Shown piece after piece: positions 13,440 to 24,468 of a stretch of 64,000 nucleotides of DNA. A program made the position numbers and the translations under genes. Below the pieces are notes generated by a model that worked only from the letters and a program-made list of their open reading frames with translations, had not been told where the DNA came from and searched no databases. Each line of letters opens with the position of its first letter. Position 1 is the stretch's first letter. Source of the stretch: Choanephora cucurbitarum (taxonomy: Eukaryota; Mucoromycota; Mucoromycetes; Mucorales; Choanephoraceae); the NCBI GenBank assembly GCA_025331435.1, contig JAIWNI010000045.1, positions 167,571 to 231,570 of the forward strand, given 5' to 3'.

Positions 13440-14060
13440 ATCCTATTGTCAGCCTTTGGTTTCGCTTTCTGTTTTACGGAAAGCTACTCACAGGAGTAGC
13501 CGCGTGAAGGCAGCTGACCATGTACTCCCACACCAACCTCCATCCAGGCCTCTGCTCTCCACTGGCAGCAGCTAGCACAAGACTTCGTCAATTAAAGTGC
13601 ATTACTAGGACATGGCTGTCAAAACCCGCATCATCGAATGGTGACGTCTACTATGGCGCACTCAGTTAGCGGACCGGCCTCGCACAACCATAGATGATGG
13701 AGCCATGAACATTCTAGCGAGAGTGACAGCCGCCGTTCGTGATTATAAGGTGAGAAAAGACAGCCTATAGGGCTTTTAGTACACAGCCACGTAAAAGCAA
13801 GAGACAAAAAGTGATGGCTGTACTTACTTTTTCCCGTAATATTTCCGGGCCTTCTTAGATTGGTGAAAGTTGTGTAGGACTTATAGAAAGAAAGAAATAG
13901 GAAGAGAAAGGAAAGCATAACTTACCTTGACGCGAAGAATAGACAGAATAAAAGAAAGAAAAATAGGACAGTGAAAGAAAATGAGGATAGCGAAAGAAAG
14001 AAAAAATTGGAAAGACAAGAAAAAAAAGAAGAAAAAGAAAAGAGAGGAAAATGAATCAAA
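13440..14060 (-). promoter_or_regulatory. Pyrimidine-rich leader with two candidate introns and a G+C-rich tail (copy A)
   Basis: On the minus strand a roughly 150-nt almost pure pyrimidine leader ends in GCGTCAAG followed by the donor GTAAGTTATG. A candidate acceptor (CAATCTAAG) leads to a short 26-nt piece. A second donor GTAAGTACAG then opens a 63-nt candidate intron with a perfect TACTAA branch and a CTATAG acceptor. The downstream sequence is unusually G+C-rich and ends near a 7-bp-stem hairpin (13483-13500). The pyrimidine leader has no ATG, and the spliced reading frame has no supported start. It may be a 5-prime leader, a noncoding transcript or a captured gene start. Identical copies are at 28906-29526 (+) and 42594-43214 (-). 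Confidence 0.4.
13483..13500. other. Perfect hairpin GCTACTC-ACAG-GAGTAGC at a repeat breakpoint
   Basis: A 7-bp perfect stem with a 4-base loop is present in A, B (about 29466-29483) and C (42637-42654). The older copy at 4250-5800 loses similarity to the others at the first arm of this hairpin, so the hairpin coincides with a repeat boundary. Confidence 0.5.
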
Positions 14061-15392
14061 AGGGAAATAAGGAGGATGACGCGATTAAACTGTCTTTTCG
14101 ATTTGTTTCAACCCGCAACGATTTAGCAAAATTGAGCCAATCGAATGCACGCTTCTGACTTTTGACTTTTGGACGACCGATATCAATAAAAAAAAAGCAG
14201 ATAATATGCATCCTATATCCGTATCGCTTGGTTATTACACATGAAAGCTGCAAGAAAATAAAAGAGAAAGAAAAAGAACAAACAATACTATAGTCTACTG
14301 ATATATGAAAATAAGTGCATGTTAGGCAAGAGTCATCATAGAATAGTGTATGTATAGAGTTTAAGAGATGGCATAAAGAGTACAAGCCCCGAAAGCAAAT
14401 TAACGGCTGAATAAACTATTATCAGGCAAATGGCCAAATAACAAGTCAGAATTTACTAAAGATGGAAAACATATCGAGATGATAAAGCATAAAGTCCTTC
14501 GTAGACAGTATGCTATAGTACAAACAACTAGCAACACAATGAAAAATAAAAAGATAGAAAAAGAAGTACTAGGCAAAAAAATATGGCCAATATATGCTGA
14601 TCCAATATTTATTATTTTCCAAGGCAATATTGATGCTGTTATGATACTATAACCTAAAGTATTATGAGCTGGAATACAGTAACATGCAATGCAACTACCA
14701 CTCTGTTCATTTCATTTTGCAGCATGTTTCAACAATTTGTGCTCGTCAGTTTAAGGTATAATGTAGTTACAGTACACAATTCACTTGCATCTAATGTAGT
14801 CTGTATAACCTGGTATATAGTGTAATCCAAAATGTCGATCAAAAGTACACGACCATACATATACACTTTTATCCCCGTCCACAACATGACATGCATGATA
14901 CTTTTGCCAGTGATGTGCCCAAACAACGGCTCAACAGATAAAGCTAGAGAAGCAAGTCCTTTTTTGTTCTTGTGTCAGCCATGTTGTTCTCCATGCTCAT
15001 ATATGTTCATTTGTATCAGCCAGTTACATTGTATATCCTTACATGATATGTGCAATGGACATTCTGTGCAAACAACTAGTTGCCTGCATGTCTCTGCTCT
15101 GAATCTACCATCATCACTCTCTTTACCTGCAATACATTGTATTCCTAATTACAGCTTGTTGTTTTCTATATTGTCTTTGTTTCTCGTGCATTCATCACCA
15201 AGCTGTTTAATTGCAACTGTCTACACTTGAAAATCCTTTTGTGTATACACCGTATCGCCATCTTGACACACATCATCTAAGGCATGCATTCCTCTCTCTT
15301 TTTCTTTTAGTTTTGCTGTCATGACTTGTGACATAGCTATGTGCAAGCAACACTTACGCTTTGTATATGTATTCCAGCTTACTGATCAGTAC

Positions 15393-15462
15393 CTGTCATG
15401 GACTCATGTTGGTCCTCACTCTGACCAGGATCTTGCCATCTGATGTCATCACAAAGGTTGAG
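15393..15462 (-). pseudogene. 70-nt putative exon of the MTPDGKI family, copy A (broken)
   Basis: The 70-nt segment is preceded by a pyrimidine run and an AG acceptor (GGACTAG) and followed by a GT donor (GTACTG). It reads phase 1 into a frame containing MTSDGKI here. A Trp codon of copy C is a TGA stop in this copy, so the exon is disrupted. Its upstream candidate intron (61 nt, GTAAGTTATG donor) and a TATATA motif are shared with copies B and C. See the copy at 44784-44853 for the intact form. Confidence 0.4.
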
Positions 15463-15686
15463 CTAGTCCAAAAGAAAAGTGGTCAGCGCTTTCTGTGTGT
15501 GACCCTGACTTTGCATAACTTACTATGACTGTTGTATATAAAGGGCTGGTAAAAGTAAAAGAAAGCTATGTCAGAACCGCCATAGGCAGGACAAAAGACA
15601 GATACGCACTGAAACTCAAAATTAAACTCCGTCGGAAATTAAAATAACAGCCCAGCAGATTACAGTGTTGTGTAACTGACAACGAC

Positions 15687-15968
15687 ATGATCGTGTCCTC
15701 CGGAAGCTCTGATGAGCTGAAGCAAAAGCAAGAAAATGGTATGCGCGAGTCCAACAGTACAAGTAGAGTAGCAAGACAAAGCAAAAAGGAGGATAAGAAG
15801 AAGAACAAAGAAAAGTCAGCCAGAAGGATCAGATGTTTGAGCGGATCCCTGATCAGGTCAATGACTGATCCCAGAGCGTGGGTTGCTCGGAAGCACAACT
15901 TGTCAGTGGTATACGTCAGAGACGTAAGAGTCAGATTAAAGCAGCATGAGCAGGGAAAAGGATTCTAA
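15687..15968 (+). CDS. Conserved lysine-rich 93-aa frame, divergent from the MTPDGKI exon (copy A)
   Basis: This frame starts MIVSSGSSDELKQKQ, has a Lys/Asp/Glu-rich middle (about residues 33-43) and a basic C-terminal half with RIRCLSGS and IRSMTDP. It lies head to head with the MTPDGKI exon across a shared upstream region containing a conserved ACTCCGTCGGA box. The B copy (26998-27279) differs at two residues. The C copy (45079-45363) differs by one codon insertion and about a dozen residues, and stays open. Older copies near 18930-19000 and 55860-55930 keep recognisable peptide similarity (RLM-D, VAQMH) but carry a stop. I do not recognise the family. It could be an exon or a chance open frame. 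Confidence 0.35.
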   Translation: MIVSSGSSDELKQKQENGMRESNSTSRVARQSKKEDKKKNKEKSARRIRCLSGSLIRSMTDPRAWVARKHNLSVVYVRDVRVRLKQHEQGKGF

Positions 15969-17080
15969 AAAAGAAAAGAAACCTGTGAAACAAGAAACCA
16001 TCACAGTCTCATAGGTTACAAACGAGGATAGGTGCAAGTGATGGCAACGCATGGAGTCATGTAAGAGATGCAATGAGTAGAGTAGGGCTAACAAGCATGA
16101 TAATGCGAATTGTCTAGACGAGTTAAATATGCGGTGAGAAAGAAGTAACATAATCTGAAAATAATTGGATCCAATTGTGATACATGGATCCAGTGAGGTA
16201 CATCATGATGATTAGAGACATTTCATTGACGGATGATAAAGGTATTCGCGTATATATATGATTGAAGCAATAATGATATCGTGCTAGAACAAGGTTCAAT
16301 GAAGCCTCATCCATTGTAACAACAGTCTTGACCTCACTTTATCCAGGATAGCTGCTTTCAGAGATTGACTCGAATGGTGTCAGCCATATACATGCTCAAT
16401 CTATCATTTAGTCTTTTGCAATTTCCAGTTATCTCAGTTGTCTTGTTCAGCCGTTGGTCAACATAATCAGGTCTCATTGCAATAGTATCAGCAGTATAGC
16501 ATATGTCGCCCTAGGGAACCTCTGTCAAGCTATGCATTCCTAATACAGCAGTCTGATCAATGTAAGTGTGTTTGGTTTGCAGGTGTGCTCATTATAAAGG
16601 CACAACTTTCAGGGATATGAGCACTCTCAAAAAAAAAGTGATTAGCATAATGAGACCGTAAAGAACAATGAAATGACACAGAACAGCAAAGTGCTAAAGA
16701 ACAATGAAACATGTGACTAAAATAACTACAATGACCAAGATAAATACAGTAAAACCAAAAGACTTATGAAAAACAATGAAAGTACATAATTCATCATACC
16801 AATAGGTTATGCTAAAATCAGCAATAGCGATGTCAGATACACAAGTACAGAGTCTAGATAGAAAGAGAACCCCAAAGTCATCTCACAGACTACAGTAAGC
16901 GAAACAAGCTTCACTATAATACTGTAAGCAAACATACATATACAGCTGGATGAGATGAATGAGGAAAATGTCATAGTACATATATATGCTAAAAGGTGAA
17001 AAGTATAAGTCTAATGTTTATAACCATATCATGTGTAATAAGCACATTATAGATTTAGCATAATCATAGCCATTTATCAT

Positions 17081-17390
17081 TGTCAGCTTGTTACAAAGAC
17101 ATGTCATAAGATCTGTTGAGCTATCTGCCACTGACAAATATCAATGGTCTTTGTATACAAGTGCCTGTCATCTCTAACAAGAGCCATTTAGTAACCAATA
17201 AAGACAACAGCTGCGCCGCTTACTCTACTTGATCATTTTAAACACAAATGATGGTCATTACTGGGTGTCGATCAATCGACTGGCTAAGCCTACTAACAAG
17301 CAAGCAACTATCCTTGTGCTAGTGTGGTATCTGAAGCATTCTGAACAATTCCCATATACATGTAAGGATGTGTATTACTAGTGGCCATAG
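17081..17390 (+). pseudogene. Degenerate copy of the 128-aa gene
   Basis: This is the reverse-oriented equivalent of 25635-26021. The stretches reading as DLL-YLPL, NKSHLVTNK and the downstream CATTCTGAACA block align, but several stops interrupt the frame. It lies directly in the less conserved part of segment A. Confidence 0.6.
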
Positions 17391-17699
17391 CGTGCTGTAC
17401 AAAGGTTGTCACAAACCCTTAACAAAAAGCACCAAGTCATTACTTTGTTATGAAAAAAGAAACAAAAAAGATTTGCTTTTGTACAAATCATCAAGTGCTT
17501 CTCTGTAAAAAGACGTTCCTTGTGCCTATCTTCAAAGTCAAAACCTATTTCAAGGTGATGAAGAATAGAAATAGTTTGAAAAAGGCATCTCCACACACAT
17601 TTTGCAAACACATAATTTTACTTGTGGTATGAAAATTATTCATTTAAACATTTTGGCCTAATTTGCATTGGCTTGATTAAACTAGATACCAAACCAATT

Positions 17700-20280
17700 C
17701 CACCTTGAAACATTATTTTCTCCATACTTATTCATCTGTATGCAACTCTACAATATCACAGAAATAAAGCAGAATTATCTCTTTCAGATGATGTACAAAA
17801 CGTATTTGATCATATCTGAGGGCCATTCAAGGCTTTTTGTGGAGGGGTTCATTCAGCGTCAAGTGAGAGCTTTCGAGTTATAAGGGGGATTATAGCCACT
17901 GATTAGCTGGAGCTCAACATCATTACATGAAATACAAACTTTGGCTGTTTGCAGCGATTTGGTTTTGCGTGATTGTGGCGCTGCTGTTGTTTGTTAAGTC
18001 AATCGGCTTGTCAAGTAGAACACAAGAGTATCTATAGTCATTAGTGTTGACCTGATACGGCTATCCCATCAAACCACTCATCAGTCAAGTGCCAACAGAG
18101 GATCAAGCGACGTAAATAAGCTGGATCCTGTACAATTTAGAGATTGGATGTCAGTATCTACTGAATAGGGCTACAAGAGAATGAGACATGAGTTGGATTG
18201 TGGACAGGCTGAGTGATGTATAATCTGTGTACAGTCAGACAAGACAAAATATCTGGTGATTAATTGTTTGCAAAGTGTGGTTATCATCATCAAACTCCAC
18301 GGTTTTTACTCATACATATCCTTGCACTTTACATTTTCATAAACAATTCTATAATATGGTTTATTGCAGCATGAGGATTAAAATTAGTATCATGGATCAA
18401 GTCAAAAATGGTTAAATCCGCCAATGATTTTTGAAAGCCATGTAGTACGATTTCCAAATATGAATCAAGTAATAAGAGACAATCATACTAGTGGTAGAGT
18501 TAAGCAAAAGTTTACAAACAACCTGTAATTTATAAAGCGGTGTATATTCAGCTTCTGCGTGTATGTCTCGTTCTATGGTTCTTCAGATCTACACATCATC
18601 TATCATTCTAGCCTTGATCGAGCGAGTCTACTGCAAATGGCTATCCAAATACTATCGTTACTGCTTAGAGTTAATTGTCACATTGTTGAGCTACGTCTCA
18701 TTGACAAAAATGCTTTTGACTTACATTCAGATCATTCGTTGCATCTCTCACCTAGTCACAGGCATTGTCATCACCTGCGCCTTTCTACCCTCGCATCTCA
18801 TCAGGTAGCAGTACTTTGTCGTTTTAACTGTCTTTATAATACTTTTGAGTGTACTTGAGCTACATCATGTTGAGCTTTGTGCTCTTGCTACACTTTGCTA
18901 ACAAGCTGTGCATTTGAGCAACTCACTCATAGAGATCCGCCATTAACCTAATCTGACTTTGTCTCAACCACACGATCCTCTCTGCCAACTTTTTCTATCC
19001 TCTTTTTGTCATTCTTTATAAACCACTGAACTCAACTAAAGCATTATTCATGCAGTCTGGTCTATCGATAAGCTTCAGAAAATAATCATGGTGTGGGTCA
19101 CACAATGCAATCGATCTTGTGGATGCTTTCAATCTCCGACGGAGTTTGAATCCTCTCCCTTCAATTCATTGTATTATTTAATTTATTTCGTTGTCATAAG
19201 GTGAGTCCTGATAAGGTTATTCCATTTTAACATAACAAATTATAAACGTACTAGCGCACCGATATATGTGTCTTCAGTAGTATGCACTGTCAATGACGAG
19301 CACTCTTCAGACAAGCCTAACCATTGTGATGACTCCTGATGGCAAGATCCCAACTAAACTGATGACCAACCTGAAACAACGACGAGTAAGAAGCAGACAA
19401 ATATAATTATATGCTTGGTCTGTTGACTATCAGCATATGTAAGAACAGCAGCAGCAAGCCATGTTATCATGAGAGATAGACCTATGTTTTGTGTGATGGA
19501 CATCTAGATAATACTCTATACAGTTGATAAAAAACAGAAGGGCACATAGCTAGCTGCATAATTGTAATTAAGCGTTCAGCAAATAACTGTTTCATATAAG
19601 CACAGAATAGTTTGTTCAGGTAAAAAAAAAAGCGATGTATGTATGCAGTAACATGGGGCCAAGTGCTATGATTTGCTGGTGTATTGTGTGGCTTAAAGAA
19701 ATATCAGAGGCATTAAACTATGAGTAAGCTGAGAAATAAATGAATTTGCTTATTGACAGAGAAGCTTTGTTTTAGAAGAGTATGATTGATGAGTATTGTA
19801 GTATTTTTTGATAGCGTGAAAGGTCCAAGGTAATACACGACAATAATATTGAGTGTCTCGTTTCTTTTAACAAAAAATAGAATAGTTTGTTTGACAGTAA
19901 AATTGCTAACAAACTTCTTTCAACTATATTCTTGTCAAGTTTCAAGAGCGATAGTGTCAGACAAATTGATGCATTGATAAACAAAACAAAAAAAAGTTTA
20001 TTAATCAGAGATCTGGTATGAAGGATAATTTGAGGTGAATGGAACGTACCTTACTTAGTCAGTAGACGTAGAAACAAGGAACTGTTCTCATTTTGTATAA
20101 TGAATTGCCAGCACTTTTATAGATAAAAAAAAGAATTCTAGTATTGATGTGAGCTTTACTATCAAAAATAGGTGATGTTTTATAGTCGTAAAAAAGGCTA
20201 ACTAACGATATGTAGTAGAATAAATTTTGATTAAAAATTGTAAGTTGATAAAAAACAAGACAAGAATATCATCGATTTAG
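17700..20280. repeat. Segment D: inverted against about 54540-58700
   Basis: Blocks at 17800-17890, 18700-19400 and 19770-19990 pair in reverse complement with 58560-58640, 55430-56130 and 54830-55050. The block 18700-19400 is also an older paralogue of the corresponding part of A, B and C. It includes the ACTCCGTCGGA box (near 19137) and the 70-nt exon at 19316. Apart from that exon no gene is supported. The frames at 18559-18858 are overlapping and unconserved. Confidence 0.75.
19316..19385 (+). CDS. 70-nt putative exon of the MTPDGKI family, older paralogue
   Basis: The segment lies between an AG (ACAAG) and a strong donor (GTAAGA). It has the same 70-nt length and phase as the exons in A, B and C, although the surrounding DNA is much diverged. 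The peptide reads LTIVMTPDGKIPTKLMTNL and ends in QRR. Several differences from copy C are synonymous (the Thr and Pro codons of MTPDGKI), which favours a coding role. Upstream a TATAAAC motif corresponds to the TATATA of copy C. The start could be the ATG of MTPDGKI or lie in an upstream exon. Confidence 0.4.
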
Positions 20281-20334
20281 TAAATGCGGTAAAAACCGAC
20301 ACAGCCAACAACAGGAAGGTAACCTCTCAAACAG

Positions 20335-20545
20335 AAGCACACAGCAAAACGACAAAGAGACAGACAAAGAGAGCACACAGCAGACAGACAAAGAGAGACA
20401 GAGAGACTACACAGCACACAGCAAAACGACAGAGAAAGCACACAGCAAAACGACAAAGAGACCACAAAGCAAAACTACAGACAGACAGGCAGACAAAGAG
20501 AGCACACAGCAAACGGAAAAAGCGAGCAGGAGAAAGAGCGAAAGT
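20335..20545. repeat. Minisatellite downstream of the 212-aa gene
   Basis: Imperfect tandem copies of a roughly 30-40 bp unit are built from CACACAGCAAAACGACAAAGAGA. The inverted copy of this site (54340-54478) has instead expanded internal TCTG tetranucleotide runs. The array gives rise to Leu/Cys/Val-rich frames in both strands that are not genes. Confidence 0.75.
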
Positions 20546-20640
20546 CAAAGAGAAATATGAAGCAAAGAGCATCTAGTATACCGACCTACCTACCACTTAT
20601 AATCCGACCTACCAACCACTTATATAACAATTTGCATACG

Positions 20641-21279
20641 TTACAATGGCAATGCTGCCTTCATTGCAACGACAAAGTCATTACAAAACACACCATCGTC
20701 ACTAGCTTCCGCGGCTTCTTGGATAGCTTCAACCATGTCTTGTGTGAAGGCAGCTGTGAAGACACCATCATCATCAGGTGTATTACAGTCCTCAGCGGCT
20801 ACAATTGTAGGCATCAGATCTGCAATAGGAACCCTAATCAAATTCATGAGCTGAGTATTGCTCAGATATTGGTGCTTCTTGCGACGAAAGCACCTGTCCA
20901 ACGACCTGCAGCGCTCTGCTTGCGAACAGTGGCAGTTATATGCATTGCATTTAGGTGTTGAGACTAGGTGACAAGGATCATTTGCCACGGTGGCATCACC
21001 TTTACTTTCGCCTTCCCTAAGGTTGCTTAGCATGCTCTTGATCTCAGGTAATTCAGGTTCGTAGCAACCAAAGGAAACATTGTAACGCAGCTTGGGTGCT
21101 TCTTTTGCTTCTTCTTCGACTTCGTCTTCATAGGTGAAATGCTCGATGCTGATGAGTATAAACTTGATTGCAAGCAAAACAAAGGAAATTGCCGCAAAGT
21201 AAAAAGAGTTGATAAACCAGTTGACATGGTGAATGAGGCAGGTAATGAACATAAGAGTATCGTTGATAGTATTGAGCAT
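20641..21279 (-). CDS. 212-aa membrane-anchored, cysteine-rich protein of unknown function (copy 1)
   Basis: I start the gene at the ATG giving MLNTINDTLMF, immediately after a long pyrimidine-rich leader. An upstream in-frame ATG would add only a low-complexity Phe/Leu/Ser run. Residues about 8-46 are hydrophobic (one or two membrane segments). An acidic stretch follows (EDEVEEE, about 50), then a mid domain, a cysteine cluster (about residues 105-130: C-x8-C-x4-C-x-C-x6-C-x5-C) and an acidic C-terminus with a repeated DDGVF motif. Copy 2 at 53583-54221 differs at only two residues and a handful of bases, whereas the sequence further out has diverged. That supports a real gene, kept uniform by selection or conversion. 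I do not recognise the family. The Cys cluster could bind metal or form disulfides. Confidence 0.75.
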   Translation of the reverse strand: MLNTINDTLMFITCLIHHVNWFINSFYFAAISFVLLAIKFILISIEHFTYEDEVEEEAKEAPKLRYNVSFGCYEPELPEIKSMLSNLREGESKGDATVANDPCHLVSTPKCNAYNCHCSQAERCRSLDRCFRRKKHQYLSNTQLMNLIRVPIADLMPTIVAAEDCNTPDDDGVFTAAFTQDMVEAIQEAAEASDDGVFCNDFVVAMKAALPL

Positions 21280-21430
21280 TTTGCTGTATAGATTTAATGA
21301 GATAGAGGGTAAAGAAAGAGAGAAAAAGAAAAAAGAGAAAAAAAAAGAAAAAAACAAAAGAATATAAGAGTAGGGGGTCTGTGTGTTGTTTACATGAGAT
21401 ACAGATGACATACTACAAGGAGGGGATTCT
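21280..21430 (-). promoter_or_regulatory. Pyrimidine-rich leader of the 212-aa gene (copy 1)
   Basis: On the minus strand an almost pure C/T run of about 70 nt precedes the ATG, with TCTTATATTC just upstream as a TATA-like motif. The arrangement is preserved in copy 2 (53440-53582). Confidence 0.5.
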
Positions 21431-22083
21431 TTTTTTGCGTGTGAGGGCTATCAACAGGGTGTGAGAATGAGCTGATAGTGAAAAAAAATATGCACGTGAG
21501 AAATATACGATAAATCCAAAAAAGTAAATTTTAAGTGTCATATCTCTTACCCCGCCGCCCTTCATATTCACAGTATGTAAATCAGTAACATAACCATAAA
21601 ATGAGATGAAAAGAATAAGATTTGAAAGGAAAAAGATGGATTCTGATTTGGCTACTCAGTAATATATGTTAGATAACAATAATATACGCATACAATAATA
21701 ACTTTCAAAGGTTGTTCTGAACGATTAAGTAATAAACAATAAAACACGGACAATCTATCCAGGTATTTTCTACGCAACATGAGTACATATGCAGAAGAAA
21801 TAGATAGACTAATATCATAAGCATTTGATAAGGTTGGGTTTTACTATAATAACACCCAAAAAAGGATGTTTAAAAAAATTAAGCCTTATAAAATGATTGT
21901 TTAGCAGTGTTATGAGCTAACTTCAAATGCAACATGCTTTGATCATATAATATATGAAGTATATTAAGAGTAGCCAACTATCATATCAAAGTAATATTCC
22001 TTCTCAATAAATACAATACATTTGCTTCACAAGTCAAGACAAGATCTGTGAGATCATCTTGTCCATGCGAAATGGCAGATCTT

Positions 22084-22416
22084 TCACTTTTTTGGCTTTA
22101 GTGCTAAAGTGCGAGAGACAGTTGAAAGAAAGTAACTTTTGTTGGTCAACACATTCCTTTCATCAAGTTGTATTAATTTAGTTAGACTTATGATGAGAAA
22201 GGGGACTATCGATAGAGCTTTGTCGTTTGGCTGCAGCTTATGCCTACCGTGACTACTTTTGTGCTCCGCTTCCAAAATAGGAAATAGCCAAGGACTCAAT
22301 ATTGTTTTCTTGGTTCTTTTTAATTGATGCTTGTCTGAACTTCTTTTATTGTTTTGCGTTATAGCAAGACCAAGATAGTGATCAGTGTAAATGAGTAGTG
22401 TCATACGCTTGCGCAC
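22084..22416 (-). other. Open frame conserved in both helicase copies, significance unclear
   Basis: A 110-codon frame beginning MRKRMTLLIYTDH is about 90 percent identical in its first 97 residues to 52428-52721 (+). It lies upstream of and antisense to the helicase pseudogene. The copies differ mainly by replacement changes, and copy 2 stops early, so purifying selection is not evident. It may simply be the complement of a lost helicase N-terminal region. Confidence 0.25.
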
Positions 22417-22539
22417 TAACTTTAGTGTGTGAGATGGCCTCTGATGGCGAGATCCCTTTCGCTATGAGTATTTAATATAAGCTAGTGGAAAATAGCAAAC
22501 CACATTTGAAGAACAAGCAATGCTCTATCTTATTCGTTG

Positions 22540-24268
22540 TGATAAGGTTGAAGGTATTGATAAGAAAGACCACTAATTGATCTTTCAAGATAATCAAGCT
22601 AAAGACAACAATTTGACGAGAGACTTCACAACGATGTCTGATAGCGATATAGAGAATAAAATAACTATTTGTATATGATTATTACCTCTAAATGATTCAC
22701 GGAAATGTAATAATGTTCGGCAAGCCAAAGATAATTTGGTAAAATCAAGAAACAACATCAATAATCTCTCCATGCATTAACTGCTTGGAGACTGTGAAGC
22801 TAACTTGAATGAAGAGCTTAGCATCAATGCTAACACCAGCAGTGAAACAAGAGCATCAACATCACATTTAATAGATTGTCCATGACCAGATATCATGCCC
22901 ATGGAAAAGTTTGAATACATGCTATCAGCACTTAATGTTCAGCAAAGAGATGTTTAGGACTATGTTGCTGATAGCATAATGTACTAAAACAATGACTCTT
23001 TGAAGCCCTTTTATTACCAAGTGGTCTAAAAATGGCAAGAGTTTCTTAATAAGCACCCTGTATCAGTCATTAATCAGGTATTATGACTAATATCTTCATT
23101 GCGACTTAAGCAGCAACTCAGGTCCTGCTTTGCAATCAAACTGAAATATCATCATTCGATGTTAGAGATACAACTTGGTGTTCCGCATTCAAGCTTTCCT
23201 TGAGTCATAGCAAACTGCAGCTGTTATCACGAGATATATCTAACACACATTCTGCGACACTGGGTAGAATTTGAATAATTATTGTTGACGAAGCAAGTAT
23301 GGTCAGTGCAACAATATATTTTTAATGGTTTAACCAGTATTTGCGGGATACCTATAATACGAAAGCTCACGTTGACGACAAGCATGCATTGATATCTGAA
23401 AACCTTTGGCAGCTCTCTCTTGTTAATGACATGTCACTTTGCAATCTTTTCAAAACAATGATCTCGCGCAGATTCATCCCATTAATTTTCATCATTCATT
23501 TAAAATGCGGTATTTAATTGCCATAACTAGACAGAGAGATGATGTTGCTTTTGCTCAAGCGTTAAATAATATGGTAAGGGGCGCTTTGACAGCCATAAAC
23601 ATTGAACTCTTCAAGACAAGGTAGAGGTCAAAATCGCTATACCATAAAGAGTCAATTACATATCGTAGATGATTTCAATTATTCACTCTCAAAGCTAGTT
23701 GGCGTGTTTTGTGAATTTCTGCATGTAATTGGTGTAAAATACATGATGATCGATAATTTGGATATCTGGGATGGTCTTGGAAATACTTTTAGCAGTATCT
23801 TGAGAAGAGGTGACTTTGATCCAAAAGAATTAAACAAATCAACAGCAGAAAACCCTCTGAGAATCTGGCTTGAGATAAAAAGAAAGTAAAGTCAGAGAGA
23901 AGTAAGAAGACTGCACAGTACTCATGCTCGTCGCATAAACACTCCGTGTTCCTGGATGTCTATCAGCCCTATTTTTACACTATTTCAAGTTCAAAAAGCT
24001 ACTATGTTGAAGGTATCCAAAACGCAATTCTCTATTGTTATTTCAGAAGCTTTAATAGTACACAAAACTCGAAATGAGACACACGGAAAAAAGTATTGTT
24101 GGACTTGATCAGTTCAACAGATCAAAAAGATATAATTTTGTCAAGGCCGAAGATGTTCGTAACTTGTTTAAAAGCTACTAATGTCTCTGGTGTATATCTT
24201 AGACTCAACAAGGGGCTCAAGCTCACTCTGCCGTCTAAAGTAGATCATCCTTTAATGAGAAGGGTTCA
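22540..24268 (+). pseudogene. PIF1-like helicase pseudogene, copy 1
   Basis: In order on the plus strand I see several helicase landmarks. They are a Q-motif-like ALNVQQRDVF (from 22901), a Walker B IIVDEASMVSA (23278-23310), the RQRDDVAFAQALNNM stretch typical of the segment before the second helicase domain (about 23530) and the DNLDIWDGLGNTFSSILRRG block (about 23750-23805). That last block corresponds to the NLDV-DGLVNG signature of PIF1/Helitron helicases. Near 24150-24200 comes ATNVSGVYL, matching the final SRA-sGLY motif. Many stops and frame changes, and loss of a recognisable Walker A, make it a pseudogene. PIF1-type helicases act in replication; the Helitron class uses one for rolling-circle transposition. 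It pairs in inverted orientation with 50392-52330. Confidence 0.8.
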
Positions 24269-24270
24269 TA

Positions 24271-24369
24271 CAGTAGCCGCTCAATTTGAGAGTGTTCGAT
24301 TTAAGAGTATGTTCAATATAGGAGTGTGAACCTCAAGAATGCCGACACTCTTAAATCGAGTGGCTACTT
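24271..24369. mobile_element. 99-bp MITE with TA target duplication
   Basis: The left end CAGTAGCCGCTCAATTTGAG matches the reverse complement of the right end (AAGTAGCCACTCGATTTAAG). TA flanks both sides. The ends resemble Tc1/mariner-pogo MITEs. It sits at the 3-prime end of the helicase pseudogene and has no coding capacity. Confidence 0.7.
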
Positions 24370-24468
24370 TAGACATTATTATGTCAGATTGATAGCACCC
24401 TATTTTCTCCTTCAAGGAGGACGAGAACAACAACAGATAATTCATAAAGCACAAAACTAAAGTCATCC

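Larger units (their letters stand above)
10250..17900. repeat. Segment A: large repeat unit (inverted copy B, direct copy C)
   Basis: A matches C (about 39400-47300) in direct orientation with a constant offset of 29154 from about 12040 to 14640, meaning no indels across 2.6 kb and very few substitutions. A matches B in inverted orientation with position sum 42966 from about 13450 to 16380, again indel-free. Outside these cores the copies remain alignable but clearly diverged (for example 10250-12000 against 39400-41150, and 16400-17900 against 25130-26580). Most frames inside are open by chance in all copies because the copies are young. Elements worth reading are listed separately. Confidence 0.9.

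Noticed and set aside
14056..15230. Long open frames in segment A, repeated in B and C (for example 14056-14385 and 14832-15230)
   Set aside because: They are identical only because the copies are nearly identical. They overlap on both strands, are Phe/Leu/Ser/Ile-rich and are not open in the diverged copies.
18559..18858. Two overlapping frames of 81-99 codons
   Set aside because: They are not open in the inverted partner near 56000-56300, and the region is alignable at DNA level with non-coding parts of segments A and B.
20277..20572. Cys/Leu/Val-rich frames over the minisatellite downstream of the 212-aa gene
   Set aside because: These are translations of a tandem repeat that changes length and frame between copies.
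22430..22470. MASDGEIP peptide, resembling MTPDGKIP of the 70-nt exon family (also near 52390, minus strand)
   Set aside because: Similarity is limited to about 22 bases, exon borders and length are not conserved, and it lies at the start of the helicase remnant. Chance or distant relation cannot be separated.
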